From assembly GCA_013399305.1 (NCBI GenBank), contig VXAI01000136.1, forward strand, positions 434,001 through 498,000: 64,000 bases of DNA. Direction: 5' to 3'. Below, one piece after another: positions 46,938 to 59,291 of this stretch; the stretch's first letter is position 1; every line of letters starts with the position of its first letter. The DNA comes from Rostratula benghalensis (lineage: Eukaryota > Chordata > Aves > Charadriiformes > Rostratulidae). The notes beneath the pieces are model-generated. The model was not told where the DNA came from. It ran no database searches and was given only the letters and a program-made list of their open reading frames with translations. The position numbers and the translations under genes are program-made.

Positions 46938-49900
46938 ACATGAAAAAGGACTGTAAAATCTGGAGTGAGATGGCCAGCAGTAAATGAATCCAGCAAAGAG
47001 TCTGAAAATTACTACACAGGAAAAAAAGAAAGACCTAGGAACAGCAGGATCACCTTTAACTCACTGTCACTAAGAGGCATCAATGGAGACTTTGTGGTCT
47101 CCTTTGATCACCAACTGGTGTCTTGCAAATAGGCATGGTAATAGAGACATCACAATGTTGCTTTCTTGAAGGGATGAGAGCCCTTCTCTGCCTACTGCCT
47201 ACTGGTTTCTCTGTGCCTAGTTCACAGGATGTAGACCCAGATCAGATTGTTCTGCTCTGAAACGGTGGCCCTCGCCAAAGAATCCCAGTGACAATGGTAC
47301 AAACTTCAGGGTGTGATGAAAACACAACAGAAATGATCTCACACTCCCTGAGTAATACCAGTTCTCTCTTTCAGACCTAGGTTCCAGATAGACAATTTTT
47401 TTTGCCTCTTTTTCTATTTAAAAGCTTACTTCCACCAATGCAATTGGGTTTGTCTGACTGAGCTCTGTGAGTGTCCATGTGTTCCATATTAATAACCTCT
47501 GAACTTGCTGGTCAAAGGTATTTACAGACGTCAGAGCTGTGAAGTTCTACCAGTTTATGAAAATGAATTAACCCTGTCAATCCTTCCAGTGAAAAATAAA
47601 AATGTCATGAGGGTAACTTTTAGTACATAAATGCTTCAAAATGCTTTGCCTGGGCACTGCTGGGTTTTTATTTCCTCTCTCTCTCTCTCTTTGCAAGGTG
47701 GTCGGATGGTTGAGGGTTTGTTTTTGTTTGGTTTTTTTTTTCCAATGAGACAAGAACTTGCTTAACCATGAAAACGGTTAATTTACAGTTTATTTGATGT
47801 AGACTTCCTGGAAGAAGGACATCCCAAAAATACTGCTATTCTTTAGAGGTGATGTCAGAGAGGCAGAGGCTTATGTTATAATATTTGGCTGATCTCCCCA
47901 CCCTCTGTCACACAGGAGCACTTTTATTTACAGACTACGTGAGATGACAGCCCTTAAGCATATACCATTAGGATCTATAGGTCAAAGATACGGGATGAAT
48001 TAAAAACCATTGCCAAAATTCCTGAGCTAAACCTACCCTGCTTTTCCCATCATGGTTGCTGCAGCAGTACCTGTCCTAGTGAAAAAGCATCAGTAGGGGA
48101 TTTGCTAATAAGTTCTAGTGCCCAGGAGAGGTGTGGGAGGATGTGCTTGCTGCAATATCTCCTGTCTCCAGGGGGAAACATATCAAATGTATTTCAGAAA
48201 AGGTCTTTCCATGCATTAATTAGAGCAACACTGAGTCACCCATCTCATTACACTGCTGATAGAGATCAGCAAATAATTCCTCCACAAGATTTTGACATCT
48301 TCCAGGGGCTGCAAGTAACAGCATAAAGATATACATATACCACCTCTGTTAACCAAGAACTTGAGTGAACTGTTTTCTGATGGATCTAAACGTCTGCTAG
48401 AAGCTTGTGAAGGGTTTAACTGGGAGGCTGGATACTCCTTTTATCCAGAATGGAGATTTGGGAGGTAGGAGCTTGTTACCCTCCCCATATGGCACAAGGA
48501 TCCCAATTTGATGGGATGGCTGTTGGGTGATACTCAATACCTGTAGATTATTTCAAGCCAGTGACACAGGCAAGGACCCCTTCTCTGCTCCCTGGCCATC
48601 CTCATCTAGCATCTTGCTCTGTGTCCCATGTAGCAAGAAGCAGCAGATGAAGGCTGAAAATGGCATTTCTGTGCAGTAGGATATGCTCTGGATAGGAGAA
48701 AGAAAAAAAAAAAAAGAAATTAAAAAAAAGGCCAATAACAACAACAACCTCTCAGCACTTTTTCTGGAACACTGTTTTTCTGTGGGTCCCATACCTTACA
48801 GATGAAAATTAAACCCACCAAATTTTTAAGACTGTTCAGAGCATAAGAGCACTGCTTCCTCACAACTTCTGTTTCTGGAAGGGAAGGAGAACAAAGGAAG
48901 GAGTTTCACCATCCCTTCTTTAATCCTACTCTATCTGCAGTTCTCTTAGCTGAAATGTTCACGACAGTTTTGCTGTCCTCTTGTGACAGCTGTGGGACTG
49001 TAAAAGTTTTTCTTGGTGAAACATTAAAATGGCTTGGAAAAATTAATGTTTTCAACAAGGAGCTGGAGCCAGTAATTTTAATTGCAACATTACTTATACT
49101 GTTTTAAACAAAATTTCAGTAGTCTTCATTTACACAATGTGTGTACTATGCAGAAACTGGGGACCATGTCGTAGTTCATTTGAGATTTGACTTAGGATTT
49201 TAGGAATCATGGAGTGGGCAGTGTAAAAAAGTATTTGCATAATGGGCAACACTGTGCACTGAAGTCTCACAGATAAATGACTGCACTTGCATCCTCTCTC
49301 CTCCTTTTTTTTTTTTTTTCCTTCATTTTGTAAGTCAAAGCACAAGCTAGAGAGGCTAACATACATTTCAGAGCATCACAAAACTCCCTTTGGCAGACAA
49401 CTTATTCACACTGAAGAAGAAGCACTTTGCCAGGTTCAAAAATTAATTAAAAATGCCTAGTGTGACTCTAGAAATCACACACTGAACCCCTGTGATACAT
49501 TTTTAATGAAAGAATACTCCTGAAATTCATTACCTTTTTGCAGATTTGTACCTTCCAAATAAGTCAAAGAAACATCTCCAGAACTAGCAATGATCTAATC
49601 TCCCACACTGATAATTATGTGGAATGACATAAATAAAGAAATTGACATGCAATAAATGCTCACTGATATTGTCTAGGGGAAAAAAAAAAAAAAAAAAAAA
49701 AAAAAGACTAGTAATTAGGAAGACAGACTGGGAATATGTCATTTGATATAAATCCAAAACGACAGGTCACAAATAATTCAGTGCTTTCATTATTACACTT
49801 TATGGGTTTTGTAGGACATACAATATTGCTTGCTACCAGATAGTTCTACCCCAAAAAGGCAGGATTTTTGGATAGTGGATGTGGAGTTTCTATATGGTAC

Positions 49901-50970
49901 AGGACAAGAGCAGCTATTTAAAAGCAATAAAAGGTCTGTAAGAGTGACTTGTGATACAAACTGACTACATTTTTTGGTGTTTATCTTGAGAGACCTTGGG
50001 GGGATCTGGTTTTTTAGGATTCACCATGCTCAAAGTTCTCTCAAATGCTTCTGATACAAGAAGTTGTGTACCCAGAATTACTAAGGATGATTTGAAGATC
50101 TAGGATAGAAATGTACATATCTTTAAAAGGGCTCTGTTTTGAAGTCTGTCATTGTTGGCTCCTTCTAGAGAAAAGTCCACTTCTCATTATGTCATGTCTT
50201 TGTCATCAACTTATTTGAAAATGTAAATTAAACAGTGAGGTCCCAATGCCACTGAGGGGACATAGGTGTCTTTTGAGGCATCTGTTATAAATTTGCATCC
50301 TGGATTAGTCTCTGCAACCATGGAAATAATGAGCATCTGCAGGAATGAATAGACCTATTGGTCTCCAGAGAGATTCATTCCATGAAACCTTGCTACCCAG
50401 CCCAAGCAAAGGATACACAAACTAGACCTTACCGCAGGGGAAGGCAAATATTTTAAAAACCTGGCCAACATGCCAAGATTTGAGAGTTAAGTGCTGGCTA
50501 TAGGTGACTTACAGGTATCACACTCAGCAGTAATGGCCTGATGTGTCAAACAGGGGCAGCATCTGCCAGGGTTGCACCTACACATGCCTGGGCAAAACAG
50601 GGAACCAAGAAGGGCCTTGAACATTTTCTTTCCTCTTGCCAGCTTCCTCTGCCTGGCTGTACTGCAACTAGATGTCTTAGTTTTGCTGCTCATGCAGTTT
50701 TATGCAACAATCTTAGACTGTAGTTAAAAGCTGGCAATCCAAGTGCAGAATTCAGAAATTTTGGTAATACTTGTCTACATGTGTGGTTCTTCCTTTTCCT
50801 TTCGTATTGTTCTTCTCTTTAAAATGTTAATAAGATCCAATTGAAGCCATATCTTAAAGATAACTTCATACTTGCCGTTTCTACTACTAAGGAAGTCCAG
50901 GTTTTGTAGCAATTTTAGATTCTCCTTTGTGGAAGGAGACCCATTTGGCATTTAGTCTAAAATCAAAACC
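46938..50970. other. Unique sequence, no gene seen
   Basis: About 4 kb without a recognised gene. A CT run lies at about 47674-47690, an A-rich run near 48700-48728, T-runs near 47729-47740 and 49306-49319, and 26 A at 49680-49705 preceded by AATAAA. Confidence 0.55.
49680..49705 (+). repeat. Poly(A), 26 A
   Basis: An uninterrupted run of A. Two AATAAA hexamers lie about 25 and 45 bases upstream, like the 3' end of an mRNA. I recognise no coding sequence upstream and no clear flanking duplication. Confidence 0.95.
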
Positions 50971-51235
50971 NNNNNNNNNNNNNNNNNNNNNNNNNNNNNN
51001 NNNNNNNNNNNNNNNNNNNNNNNNNNNNNNNNNNNNNNNNNNNNNNNNNNNNNNNNNNNNNNNNNNNNNNNNNNNNNNNNNNNNNNNNNNNNNNNNNNNN
51101 NNNNNNNNNNNNNNNNNNNNNNNNNNNNNNNNNNNNNNNNNNNNNNNNNNNNNNNNNNNNNNNNNNNNNNNNNNNNNNNNNNNNNNNNNNNNNNNNNNNN
51201 NNNNNNNNNNNNNNNNNNNNNNNNNNNNNNNNNNN
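50971..51235. other. Assembly gap (265 N)
   Basis: A run of N that, like the first gap, ends directly in a purine microsatellite. The real length is unknown. The reading frame across it is an artefact. Confidence 0.99.
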
Positions 51236-51330
<95 letters not shown>

Positions 51331-51362
51331 GAGAAAGAAAGAGAGAAAGAAAGAGAGAAAGA
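51236..51362. repeat. (AAAG)n tetranucleotide microsatellite
   Basis: Perfect AGAA/GAAA units fill about 90 bp, then the array degenerates into AGAG-interrupted units to 51362. It is pure purine on the plus strand. The left end is lost in the gap. Confidence 0.98.
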
Positions 51363-53800
51363 CTTTCCTTTACAGAGGTGGAGGACGGGAAGATTTTAGA
51401 TGAAATTTCACATTTTAGGTGAAATTCCAGGAAGCAGATGCAGCCTCACAGATGATAGTGAAACTGCCCAGTATTCATTAAGAGCAAAATGTGCCATTAA
51501 GTTGGTGCAGTGGAAATCAAATCATATGGAAAGGGCAACAGTGGAGGTGAGAGAAGGCAACACAGAAACACCATTCCCTCATCTCTTTAAGTAACAACTT
51601 CTACAGTTTCTTTAAAATAATAACACCAAGAAAAAATCATCCTTAACCCTCCCAAAAAGGGCCAGAAGAGCAATGCTCTTGGTTTTGGCTTCCTCAGGAG
51701 CATGAAGAAGCTGTTCAGCACTGGCAGGGCTGCCAGCCCCAGGGCACAAGCAAAGACCACCCTACCTGCTCTGCTTGGTGTCCCTGCTCCAACAAGCACC
51801 TGGACAATAAGAGGGAGGCTGCAACCTTCCCTCCAGCCTCACAATAAATCCCAGGCAAAAGCCAGCCTTCCCCCATGGCAAGCAGCAGGTATATAAATTT
51901 CAGAGATCTGAGCTGTCTCTGCTTTGTATTTATGCCAGTTGGAGATCATTTCTCCATATCTCATAAAGAAGCTTCCTGATCCAGAAATATTCAAACTTAT
52001 AACTACTTGAAAACTCCCTCCCCCAGCTGAAATACTGCATTTAAAAAAACTTTTCCTTTATCTGGAGACCTCTGTGGACTGTGAAAACATGCCACAGTTT
52101 TGAAATATTTCTTTCAATGGTTAGTATTTTTTTTACTGAAACAAAAGTCAATTTTCACAAAACCACAAACGTCTGTGGTCACTCGTGCTTGCTAGGACTT
52201 TCCACAAACATCTCAGATAGCAGTTACAAGAGAGGAATTTGTTTTAAATCCTGGCACCTGAAGACAGCTGCTGGGATTTTTTCACATTTTTCATGGATTG
52301 CTTGTGAAAAAAATGGATATGCTCTTTTAGTGTATTTCTTAAAGGCTGCCCCTGTCTACAAAGTGATAACAGATTAATAGTTGTGGAAAATTCAGGGCAA
52401 ACTGACACTAAGACAAAATTTAATTGGCTTAAAAGGTCACATCCCAGAGTCAGATAATAGCCACATACATTGTTTGGTGTAACCTGATTGAGACAGTGAA
52501 TGAACGTCTGTTGCTTTGCCGAAATGTTATTTCTAGGATGTAATCATGCTATGAAAAAGCAAAAAATCTCCATGTGGGATAGGACAACAAGGGTTTGCAC
52601 AGCCCTGCTCCACTGAGCAGGGGCTGCAAAAGTGGGAGGAGAGTTATCATCAATCCAGGTGGCGATGGAGAAGTAGTGGTAGCAGAGGAGACTTACATAA
52701 AGGTTTTATCTGAGAGCCCACACTGAAGCCCACACAGCTTCTCCTTCACCCCAACAGCCTTTAGGGAGTGGGGAAACACATTTCCTAAGAAAAGCAGGAG
52801 AACTCGATGCAGATGATTGACTCCAGGCTGTAAATCCTGGGAGTCCTGCAATGCTGTGTTGCTTCAGCTTGAGTCTTATGTAGAAATTCGAGTGATTTAT
52901 AGAAGCTTCCTGCACAAGGCAAGGACTGGGGGTCTGAGATGCTTTTCCTCAAAGATACTAGGCTAAGTGCAAAAGCTGCTGGGGGATGCTGACATGTTTA
53001 GAGCAGATGTTCATAATGCTCACTCACAACATTACCAATCTGCAAGCTTTTCCTGAAGTACCACGTGGGCTTAATGGCATTTTCACTTTGTGTTATTCCT
53101 CCCTGGAAAATTGAACTGCAAAAGCCTCTTTTGTTGAAACCAGCTGCCCTGACTCACTACTGCAGGGAGAGCCCTTTGAGACAGACCAACAAGTGATCTC
53201 TTATCTTGGCAGATGTGGAGGTCCCACATCGGTGCCCATCACCACAGCAGCTGGGCTACATCTGCCTCCACCAATACCCTGCACCCAGTTGTCTCCAGCG
53301 CACCAAAAGGGCCAAGGACAAGGGTAGAGAGAGCCTTGATTTGACCTTGTAGCAGCATTTCTGGGTGAGATTGGAGGGTGCTTTTCCTCACAGACATTTG
53401 TGATTCTTGTTGAAGAAACCTGCTACTATTTTCACTACATGTGCAATCAATTTTCATTCTTCTGTTTCCAGCAGGCAGCTCCCTGCTGTCAGCACAGGGC
53501 TGCTGAGCAGAGCGAGCTGGCCACACTGCAGCAGCTATCACTGCAAACTGAACCACCCAACAGAGGAGCTAAGGCCTGACTGGTCATGAAAACTGAATTT
53601 CTCCATCTTCCCTGAAGCATGGAAATGTCCCTCACAGAGACGTGTGTGGGAAGGAAAGTGTCCACTTCTGGGAATTTTTCATGGAGGCTTTTTGGTATGT
53701 TTTTTTTTTGTTTTGGGTTTTTTTTTTGTTTGTTTTTTTTTTTTTTAGTAAAAGAATAACTAGAATAACTACAGAGCAGCATATGCAACTCTAGTGTCTG
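51363..53800. other. Unique sequence, no gene seen
   Basis: No recognised exon. Reading frames reach 105 codons (53239-53556 minus) without motifs. T-rich low complexity lies at about 53699-53747. Confidence 0.55.
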
Positions 53801-54310
53801 AATCACAGAATCACAGAAGGATTAAGACTGTATTGGACTTACCTGGTCTTGCTTACCCCATGTCAGGGAGAGGTTCAGACTCAATGATCCTTAAGGTCCC
53901 TTCCATCCTGAATCATTCTATAATTCTATGATCCTATTATTCTATGACTTAGGAGGTCAGGCAGTCCAACCACCCTTCTCAAGCAGGACCACCTCGAGCC
54001 AGTTGCTCAGGACCATGTCCAGATGGCTCTGGAATATCTCCAGGGATCGAGACTCCAACCCCTTTCTGGGCAGCCTGTGTCAGTGCTTGGTCAGCCTCCT
54101 AGTAAAAAAAAAAAAATGTTTCCTGATATTCAGAGCCCAGCACTGGACACAGCACTACAGATGTGTCCCACTGGTGCTGAATAGAAGTGAAAGATCTCCT
54201 CCCTCAACCTGCTTGCAACCCTCTGCCTAATGCAGCCCAGGACACCATTAGCCCTCTGTGCTGCAAGCGTCGCTGCTGGCTCCTGTCCAGCTTGGTACCC
54301 ACCAGCATCT
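53801..54310 (-). mobile_element. CR1 LINE 3' half, minus strand, interrupted by a plus-strand CR1 tail
   Basis: Starts with inverted tail octamers AATCACAGAATCACAGAAGG and resumes after the insert with CTTAGGAGGTCAGGCAGTCC, AGTTGCTCAGGACCATGTCC, AGATGGCTCTGGAATATCTC and GTTTCCTGATATTCAGAG, all CR1 3' blocks on the minus strand. Further on, CCAGCACTGGACACAGCACT and GTGCTGCAAG-type blocks continue to about 54310. The coding part is unreadable. Confidence 0.88.
53840..53947 (+). mobile_element. CR1 tail inserted in opposite orientation
   Basis: Inside the minus-strand CR1 a plus-strand CR1 3' end is seen: GACTCAATGATCCTTAAGGT, CCCTTCCATCC and the tail ATTCTATAATTCTATGATCC followed by TATTATTCTATGA. 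Its 5' boundary is uncertain (53821-53860). The two tails are inverted relative to each other within about 130 bp. Confidence 0.82.
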
Positions 54311-57029
54311 CCAGGGAATGCAAAAATAATTCCAGCTGTGATTTCCACGGTGACTTCCACCATGCACTGGTACATGCAGTTATTCCTCCCCAGGACACTG
54401 CATTTCCTTTTGTAGAACCTTTTAGCGACAAGCCCATTAAGTGATTTTCAAATGGAAAGGAAACTCAACAAGAGTTCACTGTCAAAATACAGGAATAAAT
54501 GGGGCAGCATCAGGGACCTCCTTAGAAGAAAACTGCTTAATGGGGGAGTGAGGAGCGTAGAGGAAAAGAGGCTACTACTCCATCTCTGTCTTGCCCAGCT
54601 CGTGTCCATCCTGCTGGGTTATGGCTGTAGCCAGACTGCACACCTCTGATAAATGACACATGGTTTGCTCTATGCCAAAAGATTCAAACATAGGCAAAGC
54701 TGTTGAGCACGCTTCCACTGCATGTTTAAATTATGTTTTATTGTGCTGAGTATGTGCAATAGCAATATTATGGTAATCCGTGATACTAGAACTTTGCTCT
54801 GTCTTGTTCAAAGTCCTGCATCTTCTGGGACCAGTACTATCATTTTAGTCCAGTCCAGGACATTTCTAGCTAGTCTCAGCACATTCTGTGGGAACGTTAA
54901 ATGGGGTCAAGGCAGAGGAAGGAAAGAGCACAGGGCCAGGTATAAACGTAGGACATTTGATTTCCTTTAACTGCGAACTTTTACAGGATAAATGATGGCT
55001 TCTGAGTGTGGTTGGGTTTATATTAGGCACATATATTGTCAGTAAGAGAAGCTCTGAGAGAGTTTTCTGCAGGGAATTCCTTTGCTTTTATTAAGACTAA
55101 AAGAAATCCATTTATAACTATGCTTAATTGGCTGCTGTCTTGAGATACTCTTTTGAGAAGAGTGAAGGTTACTCTTGCTTTCTAATAGCAGGGCATTCCC
55201 AGAGACCCTGCTACCACATGTCCCTCACCTGTAGACCTGCACCGAAAATTGAGGTTAAGAGGTTTTTGTGTCAAGCTATGTTATGAAGAAGTTGAAAATT
55301 GAAGACTGATAAGGCTTTGGGAGAGCATCCTGTGTCTTCATTCATAGGTCTGAATGTCAAAAAAACCCACTTAAATCTCTTGCTGAGTAGTCAAATGTGG
55401 CTCAATTGGAAAGGCAGAGGGACCAGGGATGGTCTGAGAGATATGAAGCAGTTCTAATTTCATCAGTTGACCACCAGTTTAGTAAATAGACCTCCTCTTT
55501 GAATTTCTATGTACATTGTACCTCCTGGTCTCCTTCAGATACTTTTCCCCAGAGCTCCCTGCCTCCGGGCAGCCTCTCAGCATGTCCTCCTGGAAAAGTT
55601 CTCATTAAGAAAATACCTATTTCCTAGGACACCTGCTGCCCAAGGAGGGTATATGCTGTGCCCATGGTCCAAGTGTTCTTCTATAGCACTCCCCTTTCAG
55701 GTAAGTGTCTTCCCTGAGAGCCAGAAACTCCCTTCAAATGTCCCCTTTTGGTCCTGGTGATGCAGAGGTGGAAGGAAGCAGGCTGTTCCCACCCACAACT
55801 CACAGGGGAACGGTCCAAGATGCAACAGGTTAAGAAACTCTGAAGCTATAGATCAGACAAGGAGAACTGCAGTGGTTAAATGGATACCTCTGGTGACAGC
55901 TTAAATGACCCAGAGAGTTAAGTCTCTAGAGGCAATTGAAGTGTCTGCTGTCACAAGTGAAAACTCTAAGCCTTAAGATGTCTTTTACATCAAACTGACC
56001 TCTGATTCCTGCATGGAGAGGTTAGCACTGTTTCAAACCACTAGAGAAGCTGCATCAGCAGATAGTTCTCTGCACCAGGGGAGGCTGGGAACATGAAACA
56101 TGCAGCAATGGGGATTGTGCAGAAGATAAAGTTGATAAAGAGTGATGGAAAAATCAAAGACTAAGTCATGGTCGAGAATGTGGAGGATAGCAAACCAGGA
56201 CAAGAGACAAAAGGCAGACTGGGAGAAAATGAAAAGAGACTGAGAGAAAACAGAAACTGGGGCAGGAGAGAGGGGCAGGAAAATGAAATAGAAAATCGAG
56301 GGAACTAGTATGAAACAGTGTTACATAAAAAGAAGATGGAGAAATGAGCAGAACACAGTTGAACAGAAAGAAAATCAAACACAGTGTTCAGAACAGGAAA
56401 GGGGTACGGACCCTCCTGTCTGTCCAAGATGAATTCTGTAAAGATGTGCCCTCCCCAGGAACAGTCCATCAGCAAGTAGATAACTAGGATGAAATCATTA
56501 AGTGTACTTCCCTCATGGTGCAGAAGATACATTGCCTATCCTGGGAACACTGCTTGGAAGCACATGTAGTGGCTTCATATTTCCAGTGAGAAATGAGAAT
56601 CTGAGAGGGAGGGAGAGTAAGAAATTAAAGACCCCTTTGCCCTCAGCAGGAACTCACAGACAGCTTTTCCCCGTAGATTCCCTCCAGCTCTTAGACCCAG
56701 CTGGAGTCACAGTGGCAGCAGGATGGATAAAGTTGATTGACACCCATTGCTATTCTGTGTCAGGTATGTTGTTGCAATCATTTTTAATCAGCGCAGCTAG
56801 GAGGTGAATTACTTCAGGGTGAGCTTCCTTGGTAGTTTCAGTAGTTTGAGTGTAAGTAAAAGCCTCTGTTCCCTATAACTGATGCTATTTCTGTCCCTTC
56901 TTCTTCCGTGCACACATTTGCCATCTTCTTGACCACCACTTTATTTACAGTCCTGGGTGGCAAGGTGAAGTAGAGACTTCTTTCCCATCCGATCATGTTC
57001 AGATGAAAGAGATGATATTCCTACATCAA
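54311..57029. other. Unique sequence, no gene seen
   Basis: About 2.7 kb with no recognised gene or repeat. A purine-rich stretch at about 56160-56400 (GAGAGAAAA-type) explains the Phe/Ser/Leu-rich minus-strand frames there. Confidence 0.55.
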
Positions 57030-58362
57030 AAAGGTGCTGGGAGCAGTAGCCCAGCTGAAGTGCTTTTACACCAATGCATGCAGCACGGGCAACAAACAGG
57101 AGGAGCTGGGAGCAGTTGTGCAGCAGGAAAGCTATGACTTAGTCACTATCATGGACTGACTCACATGACTGGAGTCCTGCAACAGATGGCTACAAACTCT
57201 TCAGAAGGGACAGGCAAGGAAGGAGAGGAGGAGGAGGAGTGGCCCCGTATGTTAGGGAGGGTTACAAATGTCAAGCACTAACTAAAGGTGATAGTAGGGT
57301 TGACTGCCTAAGGGTAATGATCAGAGGGAGGGCCAACAAGGTTGATATCATGGTGGGAATAAACCACCCAACCAAGATGGAGAGATAGAGGAAATATTTT
57401 ATAAGCAGCTGGGAGAGGTTTCAAGATCGCTTGCCCTTGCCCTGGTGGGAGATTTCAACCTACCAGTATCGACTGGGAACACAATACAGGTGAGAGGCAA
57501 CAGTACTAGGATGTCCCTGGAGTATGTAGGGGATAACTTCCTGACACAGCTGGTGGGTGAGGGACCCAACTTGGGAGGGAGCCCTGCTGGATCTGCTGTT
57601 TGTAAATAGAGAAGGACTTGTGGGGGATGTGATGGTTGGAGCTCGTCTTGGGCACAGCGACCATGAAATGAGAGGATTCTCAATTCCCAGGGAAGCAAGG
57701 AGGGGAGCCAGCAGGACTGGCACCATGGATTTCCAGAGGGCAGGCTTTGGTCTTTTCAGGAGCCTGCTTGACAGAGTCCCTTGGGAGGCATCCCTGAAGG
57801 GCAATGGAGCTCAGGAAGGCCAGATGTGTTTCAAAGGGGAAGTCTTAAAAGCACGGGAGCAGGCCATCCATGTACACTGTAAAGCAAGTCATCAGGGAAA
57901 AAAGGCTGACCTGGCTGAACAAGGAGATATTGTCACAACTCAGGGAAACAAGGAGTGTTTATGGGCTTTGGAAAAAGGGTCAGCCCACTCAGAAAGGTTG
58001 CAAAGGTGTTGTAAGGCTATGTAGGGAAAAGATCAGAAAGGCCAAAGCGTAACTAGAACCTAACCTGGCCATGAATGTTAAAAACAACAAAAAGAATTTG
58101 TATACATATATTAGTAACAAGAGGAGGACTTGGGAGAATCTCTGTCCTCTATTGGATGTGGGAGGTAACAGAGTGACCAAGGATGAGAAGGCTCAAGTAC
58201 TTAATGCCTTCTTTGCCTCAGTCTTTGGTAGTACAGTTGGTTGTTCCCTGAGTACCTAAACCCCTGAGCTAGGAGACAGGGATGGGAAGCAAAATGAAGC
58301 CCCCATAATCCAAAGGGAGGTGATGAGGGACCTGCTCCAACACCTCAATATAAACAAGATCT
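57030..58362 (+). mobile_element. CR1 LINE, ORF2 endonuclease to start of RT
   Basis: Plus strand. Blocks in order: CAGCTGAAGTGCTTTTACAC and CAACAAACAGGAGGAGCTGG (start of the endonuclease region), LALVGDFN at about 57435-57460 (endonuclease box), then the frame 57557-58024 with EGALLDLLFVNREGLVGDV, GARLGHSDHEM (catalytic SDHE at 57656-57667) and VPWEA. After a frameshift in an A-run near 57898 come LTWLNKEI, YGLWKKGQ and VRLCREKIRKAKA, and from 58071 NNKKNLYTYISNKRR and VLNAFFASVFGS. Homology ends near 58362 just before the RT fingers, and there is no 3' tail. About 15 bases after TATCATGG are missing (endonuclease ETWW-type block). Stops and shifts make it dead. Confidence 0.92.
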
Positions 58363-59291
58363 TGTTTTGGTAGAGAAGCTGAATGTTAAAAAAACCCTGA
58401 CCCCGAGGGCATAGTAAAGACCCAAAGCAGAGGGCTTCTCTCTGGACAGTTTTCAAATCCTTGTCCTTTTTTCACAGCAAGGGCATTGCCAAGTGCCATC
58501 ATCTGCACCCTGAAGTACATCAGTAGGCATCACTTGCAACATGTGCCTCCAGCACCTGAACCACGCAGATCTGCAGGAAGGTGACGTTTAAGCCTCTGTT
58601 TAACGAGCCGTAAAAGCAGAGTGCTCCATTTTCTTCAGCCATAATCCAATTTCCACATAGAGAATAATCCCCTCTGCCTTCAGACAGGAACTTTGTCCAT
58701 CAAGGGAGAGAGAGAGAAACAGATTATTGTCTTATTGAATGAAGCAACCTATTGCTCCCTGAATAAGCCCTCATCCGTGTATTGCTCTACCTGATGGCTG
58801 CAAGCAGAGAATGTCTCTGTCACTGCTGTTGTCCTTTAGAGCATGTCTACATTCCCCCTCCACAGGGATGCCACTCCCACCTATTTCCCAGCCACCCTTT
58901 TCATCTTATTGTCAGGAAAGGGGCTTTATCACAACTTCCTAAAATGGATTCCGACTCCTCCTCACTCATCAGAATTCAGGAAGTCACTTCATCTAGTTTT
59001 GCTCAAGACACTTAGCAGAACTTTGTTTATGCATCACCTAAGAACCTCTGAAACATCCCGGATGTGTGAGGTTAAAGATAAAGTGAGTCAGTGTTCACAA
59101 CTTGAAAGTTTATTTTAATTTCTAAGGTTATATCTTGCACCTGCTGATCTCGTGGTGCAGGTAGTAATAACCCCTTGTTACTGTGTGTCCTCAAGTTTAT
59201 CTACTGCTGTTGTATTAAATTTTTACTGGCCACCAATAATTAGTTGTAATACAACACAGGCACTCATATTTATATACCCTCCCTCTGTATA
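58363..59291. other. Unique spacer between CR1 pieces
   Basis: No gene recognised. A GAGAGAGA run lies near 58706-58716. The reading frames here are short and without motifs. Confidence 0.55.

Noticed and set aside
50927..51403. 158-codon frame spanning the second gap
   Set aside because: Made of N and an AAAG microsatellite.
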